NCBI GenBank assembly: GCA_020747015.1
Contig: JAGTJM010000098.1
Span: 1 to 64,000, forward strand
DNA: 64,000 bases
Direction of reading: 5' to 3'
Origin: Pyrenochaeta sp. MPI-SDFR-AT-0127
Taxonomy: Eukaryota; Ascomycota; Dothideomycetes; Pleosporales; Cucurbitariaceae
Shown here: in pieces, positions 45,780-57,060 of the stretch
Layout: every line of letters begins with the position of its first letter
How positions within the stretch are numbered: position 1 is the stretch's first letter
Made by a program: the position numbers and the translations under genes
The notes under the pieces: generated by a model
What the model was told of the DNA's origin: nothing
The model's input: only the letters and a program-made list of their open reading frames with translations
The model's database searches: none

Positions 45780-47600
45780 TACTATCGTTAGAAGTATATA
45801 TAAAGGTAGAAGAGCTTAATATATTTTAGTAATATAGCTATTATATAGTTAAATAATAAATAGCTCCCTACGTAAGTACTATAATCTTTAGGGTTATAGA
45901 GACGTACTTTAGTTTAATATATAAGGGATATAAGCGGTTTAGATTATTTATATTCGCGATAGATAAGGATAGTAGAGCTATAATAGTAGTAATATAAGGT
46001 AAGGTACTAGTATTATCTACGCGGCGACGGGGAGAGCTATATAGGTAAGCTAGGTAGGTAAAATAGACCTAAAGAAGTACTTAGTCTACTTTACTATATT
46101 ACCTAATAGCTAGACGAATAACGATCTTAGATTAATATAGCTTAAGTAGGTATTTAATCGCTATACTAAGCCTAAAGCTTAGAGAAAGTAGCGACTACTT
46201 ATTATTAACGGCTATAGTAGCTATATAATAAGGGGAGTTTATTATATACTATATTAATAATAAGATTCTCCTAATAATCTTCCCTCTATATACTACCTAT
46301 ATACTATAGCCGCTTAATATAGTCTACTTTAAGCCTCTCGTATAAAACTATACTAAGGAACTTAACCTTTATACTTAGAGAACCTAAGAATAGGTTCCTA
46401 TAAAGAAGAGTAACTTCTTCTCTCTATTCTAGAAGGTATAGGTAAATACTTTTATAGAAACGTTAGTATTAAAGGCCTTCTCTACTATAGGTATATATCT
46501 ACCTAACGCTAACGTTATCTTTAATAGGTTTAGAATAGTAATACTAGAGACTACTATAATATCTCTAGAGTAAATAGTACTCTCTTCTTTATCTAGAGAG
46601 CTATTATAGCTTAAAGCTAAGTTACTACTTCGCTTAGTAATAAAGGGGGATAAAGCTATAGCTACTAATACTCTAGCGTAGTATATCTACTACCTTATAG
46701 TATAGAATTAGATACTCTAATAATAGCTTAATAGCGCGTAGGAGGCTCTAACTAAGAAGAAGAAGATAAAGGATAGATAGAGAGTATTACCTTTATACGC
46801 TTATAATATTAAGTAGTATAGTAGAGTAAAGTAGTAAAGTCCTTTATTAAAGCGGGAGGTAGATATATAAATAGATATATAATAATACTATAAGGAGGAA
46901 ATAGAAGTAGTAAAAGCTACCTAACGTAAGCTCTAGTATACTTAAAAGCTACTAAAGTAGAAGAAGAAGGAAAATAATAGGCTAAGGCGTAAGAGAGAGA
47001 AGGAAGAGAGAGACTAGCTTAAGGCTATAAAGGCTATAGAAGTTACTAAATATAAGGCTTAAAGAGAGTATAATAAGTAAGCTTATAATACTAAAAAAGC
47101 TATAAAATTACCCTAAAGAGATAAGTGTAAGGCTTTATAGATTATAGTACCTAGAAAGAAGTAGAAGTATAGTAGTATAGCTACCTATTATAACGAATAT
47201 TATATAGAAATAGAGATATATACGCGTTTCTATAAGAAGGGAGGTTTATTTAGAGGATATTAGACCTACCTCTAATACTATCCTAATTAGGTTCTATTAC
47301 CCCTATTTCTCTATATATAAGTATAGCTCTTTAGTAGTAGATAGTAGGAGAAGCTCTTCTTATCCTTCTATACTAGACCTATAGGAATAGAGGTATTCTT
47401 AGTTATCTAATATAGTACGCACTCCTATATATCTTTAAGTTATACTTAGATCTATTTTAGAACCCTTTAGCGCCTATATTATTATACCTATAGTTAGCGC
47501 GTTATTTATAAGCGCTTCCTATTACCCCTACCTATATATAATAGCTATAGCCGTAAAATTACTTTATATAAAAAGTATAAGTAGGAAAGTTTATCGCGTA
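45780..47600 (+). pseudogene. pogo/Fot-like transposase fossil 1, interrupted by a solo LTR
   Basis: The plus strand reads IETYFSLIYKGYKRFRLF and then the DDE core TNNDLRLI*LKQVFNRYTKPKAQ and LLIINGYSSYII, where family members have L-I-V-D-G-H-x-S-H; the catalytic Asp appears as Asn, as expected from RIP. IIFPLYTTYILQPLNIVYFKPL follows, where the family has PPHTSHxLQPLDVxxF. Then come KKSNFFSLFWKVWVNTF and ANVIFNRFRIV, and a Lys/Arg-rich tail to about 47178. The solo LTR at 47189 sits near the 3' end. Stops are frequent. Start uncertain. Confidence 0.72.
47189..47486 (+). mobile_element. solo LTR of the Gypsy family, in pogo fossil 1
   Basis: 298 bp, RIP-mutated LTR in reverse orientation relative to the intact element's plus-strand text, with duplication CCTAT at 47184-47188 and 47487-47491. 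The perfect duplication shows that a complete element inserted and then recombined between its LTRs. Confidence 0.92.
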
Positions 47601-47696
47601 GACCTATATAGTACTCTACTAAGTTATCTTATAATAGTAGCTATTATATATAGCTTAATAGCCTTATTCTTATATAGTATTATTTAGTAGTTAGAG

Positions 47697-47775
47697 TACG
47701 TATTACGTAAATATACGTATTACGCGTATAGATATAGGTAACGCGTATATACTATAACGCGTATTCTAATACCCT
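47697..47775. repeat. abutting terminal repeats of the two pogo elements
   Basis: GTACGTATTACGTAAATATA (47697 onward) resembles the right end of element 2 (GTGCGCGTTACAGCGCATGC at about 50107) after RIP. GGTAACGCGTATATACTATA (about 47738) resembles its reverse complement. I infer the right end of element 1 and the left end of element 2 lying almost side by side. Confidence 0.5.
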
Positions 47776-47859
47776 AACTATCTTATCTTATACCCCTAAT
47801 ATTTTAATACTATAATATTACTAGAGGTAGCTATAATAGAAAGATATATAGTAGATATA

Positions 47860-50040
47860 GATAAACCTATTCTATATACTTACTTAGCTAAAAAATATAG
47901 TATTATATACTTAACTTTAATATACTAAGAGTAGGACTTAAGCGTATTATATAAAGAGAAGGCTATTATATAATAATTACTTACGCCTATATAAGAGATA
48001 GAGCTTATAGAGTATATAGAAAGGCTTACTAAGCGTTACTTACTACTAATAAGGATAATAATTAAGAATTTTACCTCTAAGATAGCTAGAAAGGAGCTAT
48101 TAGATAGCTAGGTTACTAACTTCCTATACTATAACTAAGACTACCTTATCTCTTAATAGGCTACTACTATAGACTCTAATTACTATAAGGCTAATAGCTA
48201 GAGAAAGTATAAGTAGTACTTTTACCTTATATACTATAAGATATAGTAATACTTAATCTAGCTAGAGAATATATATAATATAGATAAGAAGGGCTTTACT
48301 ATTAGGAAGATCTCTAAGTTATAATAGGTATTTAGTAAGCCTCTATATAAGTAAAAGTATAGTTAGTAAGCCTCTTAAGATAGTAATTATAAGTAGATTA
48401 TACTCCTCTTATATATCTATAGTAATAGGAGCTAGCTACTACTAGATCTTATATATATAGCTAAGACTTAGAATATTTAATTAAGCTAGGTAGATAATAT
48501 AGATAAGGAGATATACTTAGTATTTACTACTATTTCTCCTTCTAGTTAGACGAATAATAACGTAGTACTTAGCTAGCTTAAGTAGATCTTTAATTACTTT
48601 ACTAAGCGTAAGTATAGGAAAAGGTATTATCTACTTATAGTTAATAGCTATAGGAGCTATCTAATAATATAGTTTATTAAATTCTATAATCTTAATAAGA
48701 TTATAATAGCTATATACCCTCTATATAGTACCTATACTCTATAGCTATTAGATATAGTTATAACGATATAGGCGCTAAAGGGTTCTAAAATAGATCTAAG
48801 TATAACTTAAAGGTATATAGGAGTACGTACTACGTTAGATAACTAAGACTATCTCTATTCCTATAGGTCTAGTATAGAAGGATAAGAAGAACTTATTCTA
48901 CTATCTACTACTAAAGAGCTATACTTATATATAGAGAAATAGGGGTAATAGGGCCTAATCGGGATAGTATTAGAGGTAGGTCTAATATCTTCTAAATAAA
49001 CCTCCCTTCTTATAGGAACGCGTGTACGTCTCTATTTCTATATAACGTTCGTTATAATAGTTTACTTTAGTCTATTAGTAGGAAACTATAGTAAAGTCCT
49101 TATAAAATACCTTTATAATACCTAGGGCTTAGTATTAATAAAGAAAGGCGACTTCTTCTACCTTTTCTAGTAAGCCTAGGTAGAAATATTTACTAAGAAG
49201 CTTATACTTAGTACCTTTAAATATACTAGTTTAATACTATATAAACCTAATATTATACTTAATAAGTTCGCTATAAAGGAAGATAAGCCTAAAATACCTA
49301 AGCCTATTTAAAGAGTATATAATAGGAAGGATTAGTATATAGTTAATAGGTATCTATAGGCCTATATAAAGGATAAGTATTTAATTAACGTAGTAATTAT
49401 AAGAGAAACTCTTTACTATCTCTCTATCTAAAACTAGCTTCTTTAGATAGAAAATCTTAGACTTTAAGAAGCTCTTAACTAGTAGAAGAAGGATAATAAA
49501 AGAGGTAGAGCTCTACTCTTAATTTAGTAATAATCCTAGGATAGTAAGACTTAGTAGTAGTCTCCTTTATAAGTAGATAAAGCCTAATATCTATTAGATA
49601 AAGTAGATAAGGTAGAGAGGGTAGAGGAGATTAGAAAATTAAATATAACTAAGCTTTATAAGACTACTCGTAAGCTTAAGTAAAAGCTTAATACTAAGAA
49701 GGTAGAGAAGTAAGAGAAGGAGAAGGTAGTATAGGAGGAGAGGAAGGCTACTAAACGCGCTACTATTAAAGAACGTAAGGTAGAGAGAGCGCGCTAAAAG
49801 GAAGAGTATAACTCTTAAAAAATATTATATACTACTTAGAAAGGTAAGAGGAAGCTCCTATAGTAATAAGAAGCTAAAAAGAAGTAAAATTATAGTAATA
49901 TAGCTACTTAAAGTAGTGCGGCTCCTTATAAGTAGCCCTCTTTACCTCTACTAATACTTAATAGCCGCGGCCGTAAAATACTTTAGCTATATAAGTTTAA
50001 GTAGTAAATCTTATTATATAGGCCTATAGATCACTCTACT
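47860..50040 (+). pseudogene. pogo/Fot-like transposase fossil 2 (CENP-B-type HTH plus DDE), split by a solo LTR
   Basis: HTH part: IELIEYIERLTKRYLLLIR and KIARKELLDSQVTNFLYYN, then ENIYNIDKKGFTI (family: NxDExGF). The DDE core has TNNNVVLS*LK*IFNYFTKRK, YLLIVNSYRSYL, then IYPLYSTYTLQLLDIV up to the solo LTR at 48759. After it follow YFSLLVGNYSK, GDFFYLF**A*VEIFTKKLILSTFKYT and NIILNKFAI, and the basic tail. The order matches pogo/Fot1 transposases. RIP changed catalytic Asp codons to Asn and made many stops. Confidence 0.75.
48759..49056 (-). mobile_element. solo LTR of the Gypsy family, in pogo fossil 2
   Basis: 298 bp with duplication ATAGT at 48754-48758 and 49057-49061. RIP-mutated. It interrupts the DDE domain between IV and YF. 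Confidence 0.92.
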
Positions 50041-50629
50041 AAAAAACCTAGTTAAGATAGCTTTTGTATGTAGCTTAATAATCTCATGCGTAGGGTGCTT
50101 AATAGGGCCGATAGTGCGCGTTACAGCGCATGCGCGTTACGAGCGCACAGATAGTAGGGACGTACGCGTAGTAGTAGGACACGTTAACATCTTATAAGCT
50201 CTGACTTTTAGTGACAGTGTCCCTACCTACCAACCCAACCTAACATATACCGTACTGAATCCACGCGTACACTAGTACGTTATAATAGGGTCGGCTGGGA
50301 CGGGTTAATTGTGGCGGGCTTTGTGACGTGTGACCGATCTCTTGGCGGTGCGCTTGGACCGCGTTGGCCCATGCGAAGTCTCTAAAATATTGATGTGGGC
50401 AAATTCTTTTCAACCAGAGTTTTGCTGTTGTGTTAGCAAAATAGCCTATTTGCTGAGGCCATTGGCCGCGCTTCATTTGGTCCCTACCAGCTTTGGAATA
50501 GTCGCAGTACACTGCTACAACGGATTTAGTCCGGCGTCCGAGTGAATTAACCCGACCCTTTTCTTTCGAGAACAATAAGTACTCGGTGAAATGCCTAATT
50601 CTTAGTAGAGTATAGAAGCTGTTTCTCAA
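50041..50629. promoter_or_regulatory. upstream region of the GH79 gene and end of the RIP desert
   Basis: Base composition returns to normal after about 50040. A palindromic GCGCATGCGC with GCGTTAC on each side (about 50107-50145) is probably the right end of pogo fossil 2. The 129-codon open frame at 50240-50629 (minus) has no ATG and is not convincing. Confidence 0.45.
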
Positions 50630-50636
50630 TATATAA
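50630..50636 (+). promoter_or_regulatory. TATA box of the GH79 gene
   Basis: TATATAA, 86 bases before the ATG at 50722, a usual distance for fungal genes with a short leader. Confidence 0.45.
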
Positions 50637-50721
50637 GCTTAGAATAGTTGAATGCTTCAGCTTTCGAAGTGGCCTGCACCTGGAAGTGTCCGATAGATCT
50701 TAGCTGCGCTCATTACGCGCT

Positions 50722-52586
50722 ATGCGACCTCATCTATTAGCACTGGTTGTAGCCAGTGGCATTTATGGACAACAAAATCGTAGAGTAACTGTGAACCCTA
50801 TAGCTTCTGGTATTGAGACAGGAGCACCGTTCGATGGCTTCGTAAGCTTCTCGATCGAGTTCTCTTCGTTCCCTGATTATGCTGGTACGTCAAACATCGG
50901 TTTATCAGGGCTAGGGTCTTGTTAACACTACCTACAGGCAACCTGTCACATCCAAACCAATTTTCAGAAAATCTACTTAATAATATAGGCAACTTACAAG
51001 GCACCAAGTCTTATATCAGAGTGGGAGGGAATACTCAGGACTTTGTCATCTATAACCCGGATCTGGAAGTCGGCTTAAGGGGAATTATTAACGCGAGTAA
51101 GACTATTGATTATCCTAGTGTGATCGAAATCGGGAACAAGTTCTTCGAGTCTTACCACACTTGGAAAGACGTCAAGTTCTCGTTTGGCTTCAACCTGGGC
51201 GGAAACAACGATTCTGGAAACTTTGATAGCGTGCTGAAGCTTGTTCCGTTGGCGTGCAAGGCTCTAGCCAGATCAAAGCTATACTACTGGGAGTACGGCA
51301 ATGAGCCTGATCAGTATGCCACGAGTAGTCGTGGACCTGTCAGGAAGAGAGACTGGAATGAGTCAGAATATGTCGAGGAATGGCTTAATGGGACAAGGGC
51401 TATTAGAGGGGAAATCAAAAAAGCTTGCCCAGAGTTGCAGGGGAGCAGATATGGGTATTTTGGCCCTTCATTTGCTGGACTCAGCACACACTTGCGATCT
51501 CCCCGCGCGTGGGCCGACGGGTTGAACAATGACAGCATCATCAAGCTGTTTGCTTCTCACAAGTAAGTTTCTTGATTTTGAGCACTTAGAGATAAGTATT
51601 AACTTTCTCTTTAGCTACATTAGCGGCTCGACAACTCTGGGTGTTACCATGTCGGGAACACTCTTGAACCACACAAATACGAAGGAGAGAGTGAACGTTC
51701 ACGCCAAAAACGTTGAAACAATCAACCCCAGAGTCCCACACATCTGGGGTGAGACAAACTCCCTTTTTAACCAAGGTAGACCTAATGTTTCCAACGCATT
51801 TGGAGCTGCACTCTGGGGAATCGACTATAACTTATGTGAGTATCTTCTGCTATGCCAAACTCCTTATCCTTTACGTAGGCCGCCCCTGCTTAAGCACCTT
51901 CGAGCAGTCTTCAACGCAATTCACGTCTTGAGGAAGGCACAATGCCATACTAAACAACTTTTTAGCTTACCTTACTTTATATTGTTTGAGTATTTTTTTC
52001 CCTGACCCTTTAAGTAGACTCGGCATTTAAGAACGTCAAGCGATCTCACATGCACCAGGGCGTGAACTACCGGTACCAATCCTGGCAACCAGTTGCAACG
52101 GACAACATCACCATTGGCACCAAGCCGCCGTACTACGGCAACATCGTGGTTGCGGCTTTCATCGGTAACCAACGCAAACCGGTCCGCATCGCCCATCTCG
52201 AACTCGGTGATGGCCCATTCTCCTCAGCCTATGCCGCATACGTTGATGGCCAGCTTCGTCGGATCTTAGTGCTTAACCTGAATGAGTACAATTACACACT
52301 AAATGGCACCGGGCCAGGAGTGAACATTATACCGCGGCCAAGCCGTGAGTTCAGTTTCGATGTAAGTAATGGATTTAGTAGAAAGGTGGGTGTTCAAAGA
52401 CTGTTTGCGAATGGAAGCGATGCCTTCACTGGGATCACGTGGGATGGCTGGAGTTATAACTACGAACTGGACCAGGGACGACCGGTAAGGTTGCGAAATG
52501 CTACAGTTGGTGAGACTATAGCTGTCGATAATGGAGTCGTTGAGGTTGCGGTGTTAGATTCACAAGCTGTTATATTGAATCTGTAA
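50722..52586 (+). CDS. secreted glycoside hydrolase family 79 (beta-glucuronidase-like), four exons
   Basis: Exons 50722-50884, 50938-51562, 51615-51835 and 52018-52586; introns of 53, 52 and 182 nt, all GT...AG and all keeping frame; 525 aa. A signal peptide (MRPHLLALVVASGIYG) precedes the retaining TIM-barrel: GFVSFSIEFSSFPDYAG, TKSYIRVGGNTQDF, then the acid/base Glu177 in YWEYGNEPDQ and the probable nucleophile Glu309 in IWGETNS. FGAALWGIDYNL, MHQGVNYRYQSW and a C-terminal beta-sandwich (GH79C type, GPFSSAYAAYVDGQLRRILVLNL) follow. It probably cleaves beta-glucuronosyl or related ends from extracellular polysaccharide or proteoglycan side chains. The last intron is long and its acceptor (AAGTAG) is the least certain point. 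The gene shows no RIP although both sides are decayed transposons. Confidence 0.9.
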
Positions 52587-52796
52587 GACAGATCAGAAGA
52601 AATGAACCTATGAGATTGTGTCGCACTGGACGTGCTAAACTAATGAAAGTTGAGATAATGATGATAAGCAGCAGCGTTGTATTGATTGATGTTGTGTCTG
52701 AAGTGTGGGGTACTCCAACCCGCAGATTTACATGCAGCATCACAGGTGGATTACTAATACAGTTGCTTCTTGGGGCTCGCAGAGCATACCTCGTCT
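52587..52796. other. 3' flank of the GH79 gene
   Basis: Normal composition, no gene seen. Short open frames here lack support. Confidence 0.4.
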
Positions 52797-52880
52797 AGTT
52801 ACCACTTGCCCTCTGAAGGGGTTAGTGGCCCTGCGCACGCGCCAAGTCAGGGCCAACCTTAACAGAGGGTCTAGTGGCCG
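52797..52880. repeat. long imperfect hairpin (foldback element)
   Basis: CCACTTGCCCTCTGAAGG...TGGCCCTG at the left pairs with CAGGGCCAACCTTAACAGAG...CTAGTGGCC at the right, around a loop of about 14 nt. It marks the border between the GH79 island and RIP-mutated DNA. It may be a small foldback transposon or the terminus of the next element. Confidence 0.6.
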
Positions 52881-52979
52881 GTCCGCCAAAAATACGCGTT
52901 AATACACCACGCGAAAATTAACACCGCGATAGATTACTAATAGGCTAAAAATTTACGCATTTTCTCTTCTAGAATAGAT

Positions 52980-54480
52980 TTAGTGCCCTTAAATTATAAT
53001 AATATATTATCTTTTACTATATTTAGCGATTCTATTAACCCCTTAACTATTAAGCCTATTCCCGCGATTACCTTACCCTCCCCTCCTAATATACTAAACT
53101 CTAGACAGATATTAGATAATAGTCTACGCGGGCTAGAGGTAATTATTAGATATCCTCTAAGGCCCTAATAATAGGAGGTACTTATAGAACTATATAATAG
53201 GGAGGATATAGTCTTAGTAGCCTTAACTAGATTTAGGAAGATATTAGTTATAATAGGATTCTATAGGCTTATAGACCTATCTATATAACTAATTATACTA
53301 ATATTAAGTCTATTAAAGGCTATTAAGAATAATTAGAGTACTACTTTAAACTCTTTCTCTCTAAAGTATTATAGTTTTATATTAAACAGCGACTCTAATA
53401 TAGCTTTAAACTACTATAATATTACTTATAGGAAGTATATATATATATAGCTCTCCCCTAAGATTATACTAGCTAGCCTAGTAGAGAAGAATAGAGATAG
53501 GAAGGGAAAGGATAAAAGAGGGAGGCTATCTAGTAATAAAAGTTCTAGGTATAGGTACTATATAGTTAGTTATATATAAACCTAGAGGTTTAATAGTAGC
53601 TATATTAACTATAGGATATTTACGTCTATTATTTAGTATCTAGATTTCTAGAGACGTCTTTATCTTATAGTAATAGATAAGCTATATCTCTATAGGAGTA
53701 CGAGCTAGAGAGGCTCCTTCTAGCTAGTAATAGGTTAACTTTATAAGCTCTAGGAATAACTTAATTATTATACTTAATTATTTAGTACTACTACTACTTT
53801 ATAGCCTATCTATTAGGAGTTAATTAGGGATTAAGCTAGGTTTAGAAATCCTATTTATATAATATAAGCTAATATTTACTACTATAACGTTTACCTTAAT
53901 ATATTCCTAACTACTAAGCTACTTAGTATTATTAAATATCTTATATATACCGCCCTTAGCTAGGCTAGAGAAATAGATATCTCTATTAAGAGCTATATTC
54001 CTAAGATAATTATCTTCTAGCTAGAAATCTAATAATATATCTCTCTACGCGATAATATTATTCTATAACTCTAGGTCTAAATCTACTATTAAATCCGCCT
54101 CTATATAGTATCGACCTACTATAGTAAGTTAATAGATACGTCCTATATAGTAATAGAGTAATAATTCTCTAATAGAAAGATTTAGATACTTTATACTATA
54201 GTTATATATACTAAAGGGGTTAACCTAGCTAGGGTTTAATATATTATATAGTAGGGGTAGTATAATACTAATAAAGCCCTCTAGAAGCTTAGACGTATAA
54301 ATTATTAGATATACTAAGATAATACTATCTTTTTCTAGACTCTAGATATCTATATATATAGGGAATAGTAGTCCTAGATAAGATAACCTAAGTATCTATA
54401 GTTAGCTATCTAGACTACTATATCTATTATTAATAAGGTGTATTAAGAGGTAAGTTAGAGATTATATAGGTCTAATAGCT
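52980..54480 (+). pseudogene. RecQ/DEAD-type helicase fossil
   Basis: The plus-strand reading after PLRP gives EVLIELYNREDIVLVAL followed by TRFRKILVIIGFYRL. This is a helicase motif I (TGFGKT) in which both Gly codons and the Thr codon carry RIP-type changes, at 53227-53244. Motif II appears as VIDKLYL (from VIDELHL) at about 53670-53690, 150 codons on, the normal spacing. A helicase-C-like fragment (YTKGVNLARV, KALQKLRRIN) follows. Stops are TAG/TAA. In fungi such helicases are often subtelomeric and transposon-like. The 3' limit is approximate. Confidence 0.6.
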
Positions 54481-56830
54481 TAGATTTAGATATATTAGTA
54501 ATATCCGCTTATTTAGTCTAATCGTCCCTATCTCCTAATCCTACGCCTAGCTTAAAGTAGAAATAGGGGGTTAGAAGGTATCTACTAGTCTACTTATATT
54601 AGAATAAGCTTTTAGATAATAAATACTAGGTATATAATCCTCTACTAGACTCCTACTATTAGTAAGAAATTATAAGGCTATATAAGAATAATTATAATAT
54701 ACTAGTATCCTATAATAACTACTTATATTATATAGACTCTCCTATAGTTCTAGAAGATCTAGTAGCTAATAAGAGGGTAGAAAATAAGGACGTATATTTA
54801 GCTATAGAGAAAGAGCTTAAAAAGCTAGTATTTACGCTTAGTAATAAAGTTATATACTCTATCCTAGTTACTATACGTCCTAATCCTACTAAGTATAAGT
54901 AGTCTTTAGTAACTAGATTCTAGCTATCTAGTCTAGATACTATCTATAACTAAGATAGAAAGAAAAAGAGGAGGATTAAGTACTATATAAGATTATAAAG
55001 TTTATAAGCGTAAGCTACTTATATAAGCTATATATCTATATATAATAGTATAGCCTTAAATATAGGCCTAGCCCGTTATAGAGATATAAGATAGAAGAGT
55101 AAGTAACTAAGTAATCGAATATAGCGGGATAGTTAATATTACTAATAGCTATTTAAAGTAGTAGGGTAGCCTACCTATATCTCTATTATAACTAGTAGCT
55201 AGCTAGTTATAGAAGATACCTTATAGGGTATTAGGGTAGATTAGTAATATTAGAGAGACGAATAAGCTACTATAAGAGCGTAAGATATAATCTAGGAGAG
55301 CTATTATATATAAGCTAATCTATAGCTAGAGTTAACGCTATAGATTCTCTACTTTAGTAGTACCTTAAGAGAATTTCTCCTATATATTAGAGTATTAGTA
55401 GAAGAGGGTATAGAGGAAAAATTAAGGATAAAAGGGCCTTAGGAGATATATATAAAGTAATATAGTAAGTAATTTATAAGGCGTTTAAAAGTAGCTAAGT
55501 AAGGGTTATAGGGAGGCTAATACTAGAAATTATTAAGTATTATAAAATAGGAGTAGGCTTAAATAAGAAGCTCTTTTACGTAGGATACTAAGTTAGTATA
55601 ATTAAAAAGTATAGCTAGAAGGTATTATAGATTCTCTACTACCTATAGTATACCTATAATCTAGTAGAGCGGCTACTATATACGCTAACTAGTACCTAAG
55701 GAGCTATATTACGCTTACTTTAGGAGCTAGCTCTATCTAGTAGCCCTAACTAATAGTAGGAATTAGAGATATACTATTTATAGTTTTAGATTACGCTGCT
55801 TAACTATATACTTCTTAGAGATAAGTATAAGAATAGGCTTTTAAGCGATATTACTATCCTTAGCCTCTATTCTAGTTAGTATAGTAGTTAGCTCTAGGCT
55901 TATAAGTTTTTATCTACGCTTTCTACTTTAATTACTATATTAAAAGTACTTATAGTATATAAAGTATACTATAGATAGGAGGTAGTACTAGAAGAGAGGC
56001 TAGATATAGCGCCTACTATATATAAGCTAGTTAGAGATATATTAGAATAGTTCTTAACGCTATCTAACTATTAGGGTAGGCTAAGCTCTATAAACTAGAG
56101 ACTATATCTATATATATTAGTATATATATAAGCTAAGAAATATAATATACCTAGTATTATATTATAGGATAGAGACTATCTATTAATTAAGAAGGTAAGC
56201 TTTACTCTAGTAGACGTCCGCTCTATAGTTAAAGGACTTTATAAGATAGTATAAGTCTAGCTCCTACGCGATATACTCCTTTTAGATATTAATAAGTAGG
56301 GCTAGGTATAGCTAGGTACTACTTAGCTACTAGAGCTATATATAGATAAGCTAGTTGTAGGAGTGCACTGAGCTTAGAGAAAGATTAGTAGATAAGATTA
56401 ATCTCTAGCTAAGAAAGCTAAGTTACGAAGTCTAGACTATATACCCTTAGATTAGAGGATACTTAATCTAATCTATCTTTTTGATTAGTATATCTTCTAT
56501 ACTCCTATTCTACGTAATTAGTTAAATTACTCTTCTACTTCTACTTATAAGAGAGATCTTCCTCTATAATATACCCCCTAGATTAGCTCTCCTTAGAGCG
56601 ATAATCTATAGTAGAGCGGGAATTTCCGTTCCTAATCTTATTCTTTAGATCTGCGTAATCCTACTTTATCCTTAGTCTAGGCCTTATCCTTTAAGTATTA
56701 GATTATAATTCTTAAGTAATTTTCTAGTAATTATCTATATCTATTTACTTAATTACGTAATCTTTATTCTAATCTAATAATATTAAGGTAAAGGTAAGTG
56801 TATAGCTTATTTAAAAATTTTAATCTCTTA
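54481..56830. other. RIP-type decayed DNA, perhaps the rest of the helicase-type fossil
   Basis: Plus-strand fragments near 55990-56300 (SFTLVDVRSIVKGLY, LLRDILLLDINK) resemble the OrsD-like part seen at 11900-12000, which suggests a second, diverged member of that gene family. Confidence 0.4.
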
Positions 56831-56990
56831 AAGGTAAAGGCGGCTCCGTTTAATCTAGCGCAAATTATAGTATCGCTGTTTAATCTAATTAATAAGGTAA
56901 GAGCGGCTCTGTATAATCTAATTAATAAGGTAAGGGCAGCTCTTATTTTAATTTTATAAAGGTAAAGGCAGCTCTATATAATCTAGCGCC
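56831..56990 (+). repeat. four irregular repeats of GGTAARRGCRGCTCY
   Basis: Copies near 56833, 56899, 56930 and 56960, two of them exactly 33 bp apart and embedded in a longer repeat. Confidence 0.65.
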
Positions 56991-57000
56991 CCTTTAGTAA

Positions 57001-57060
57001 GTATATAAACCTACCCTCCTATACTCTTCCTCCTTCTTTCCTTAACTTTAATCTATATTA
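57001..57060 (+). promoter_or_regulatory. fossil core promoter: TATA box and CT-rich tract
   Basis: GTATATAAACC is followed by a pyrimidine-rich stretch (CTACCCTCCT...CTTCCTCCTTCTTTCC), the layout of many fungal transcription starts. A decayed reading frame follows from about 57120. Confidence 0.45.

Noticed and set aside
50240..50629. 129-codon minus-strand frame upstream of GH79
   Set aside because: It begins with TTG, has no ATG or family motif, and covers the presumed promoter of the GH79 gene.
52610..52902. two short plus-strand frames after the GH79 stop
   Set aside because: No protein features; they run across the foldback hairpin.
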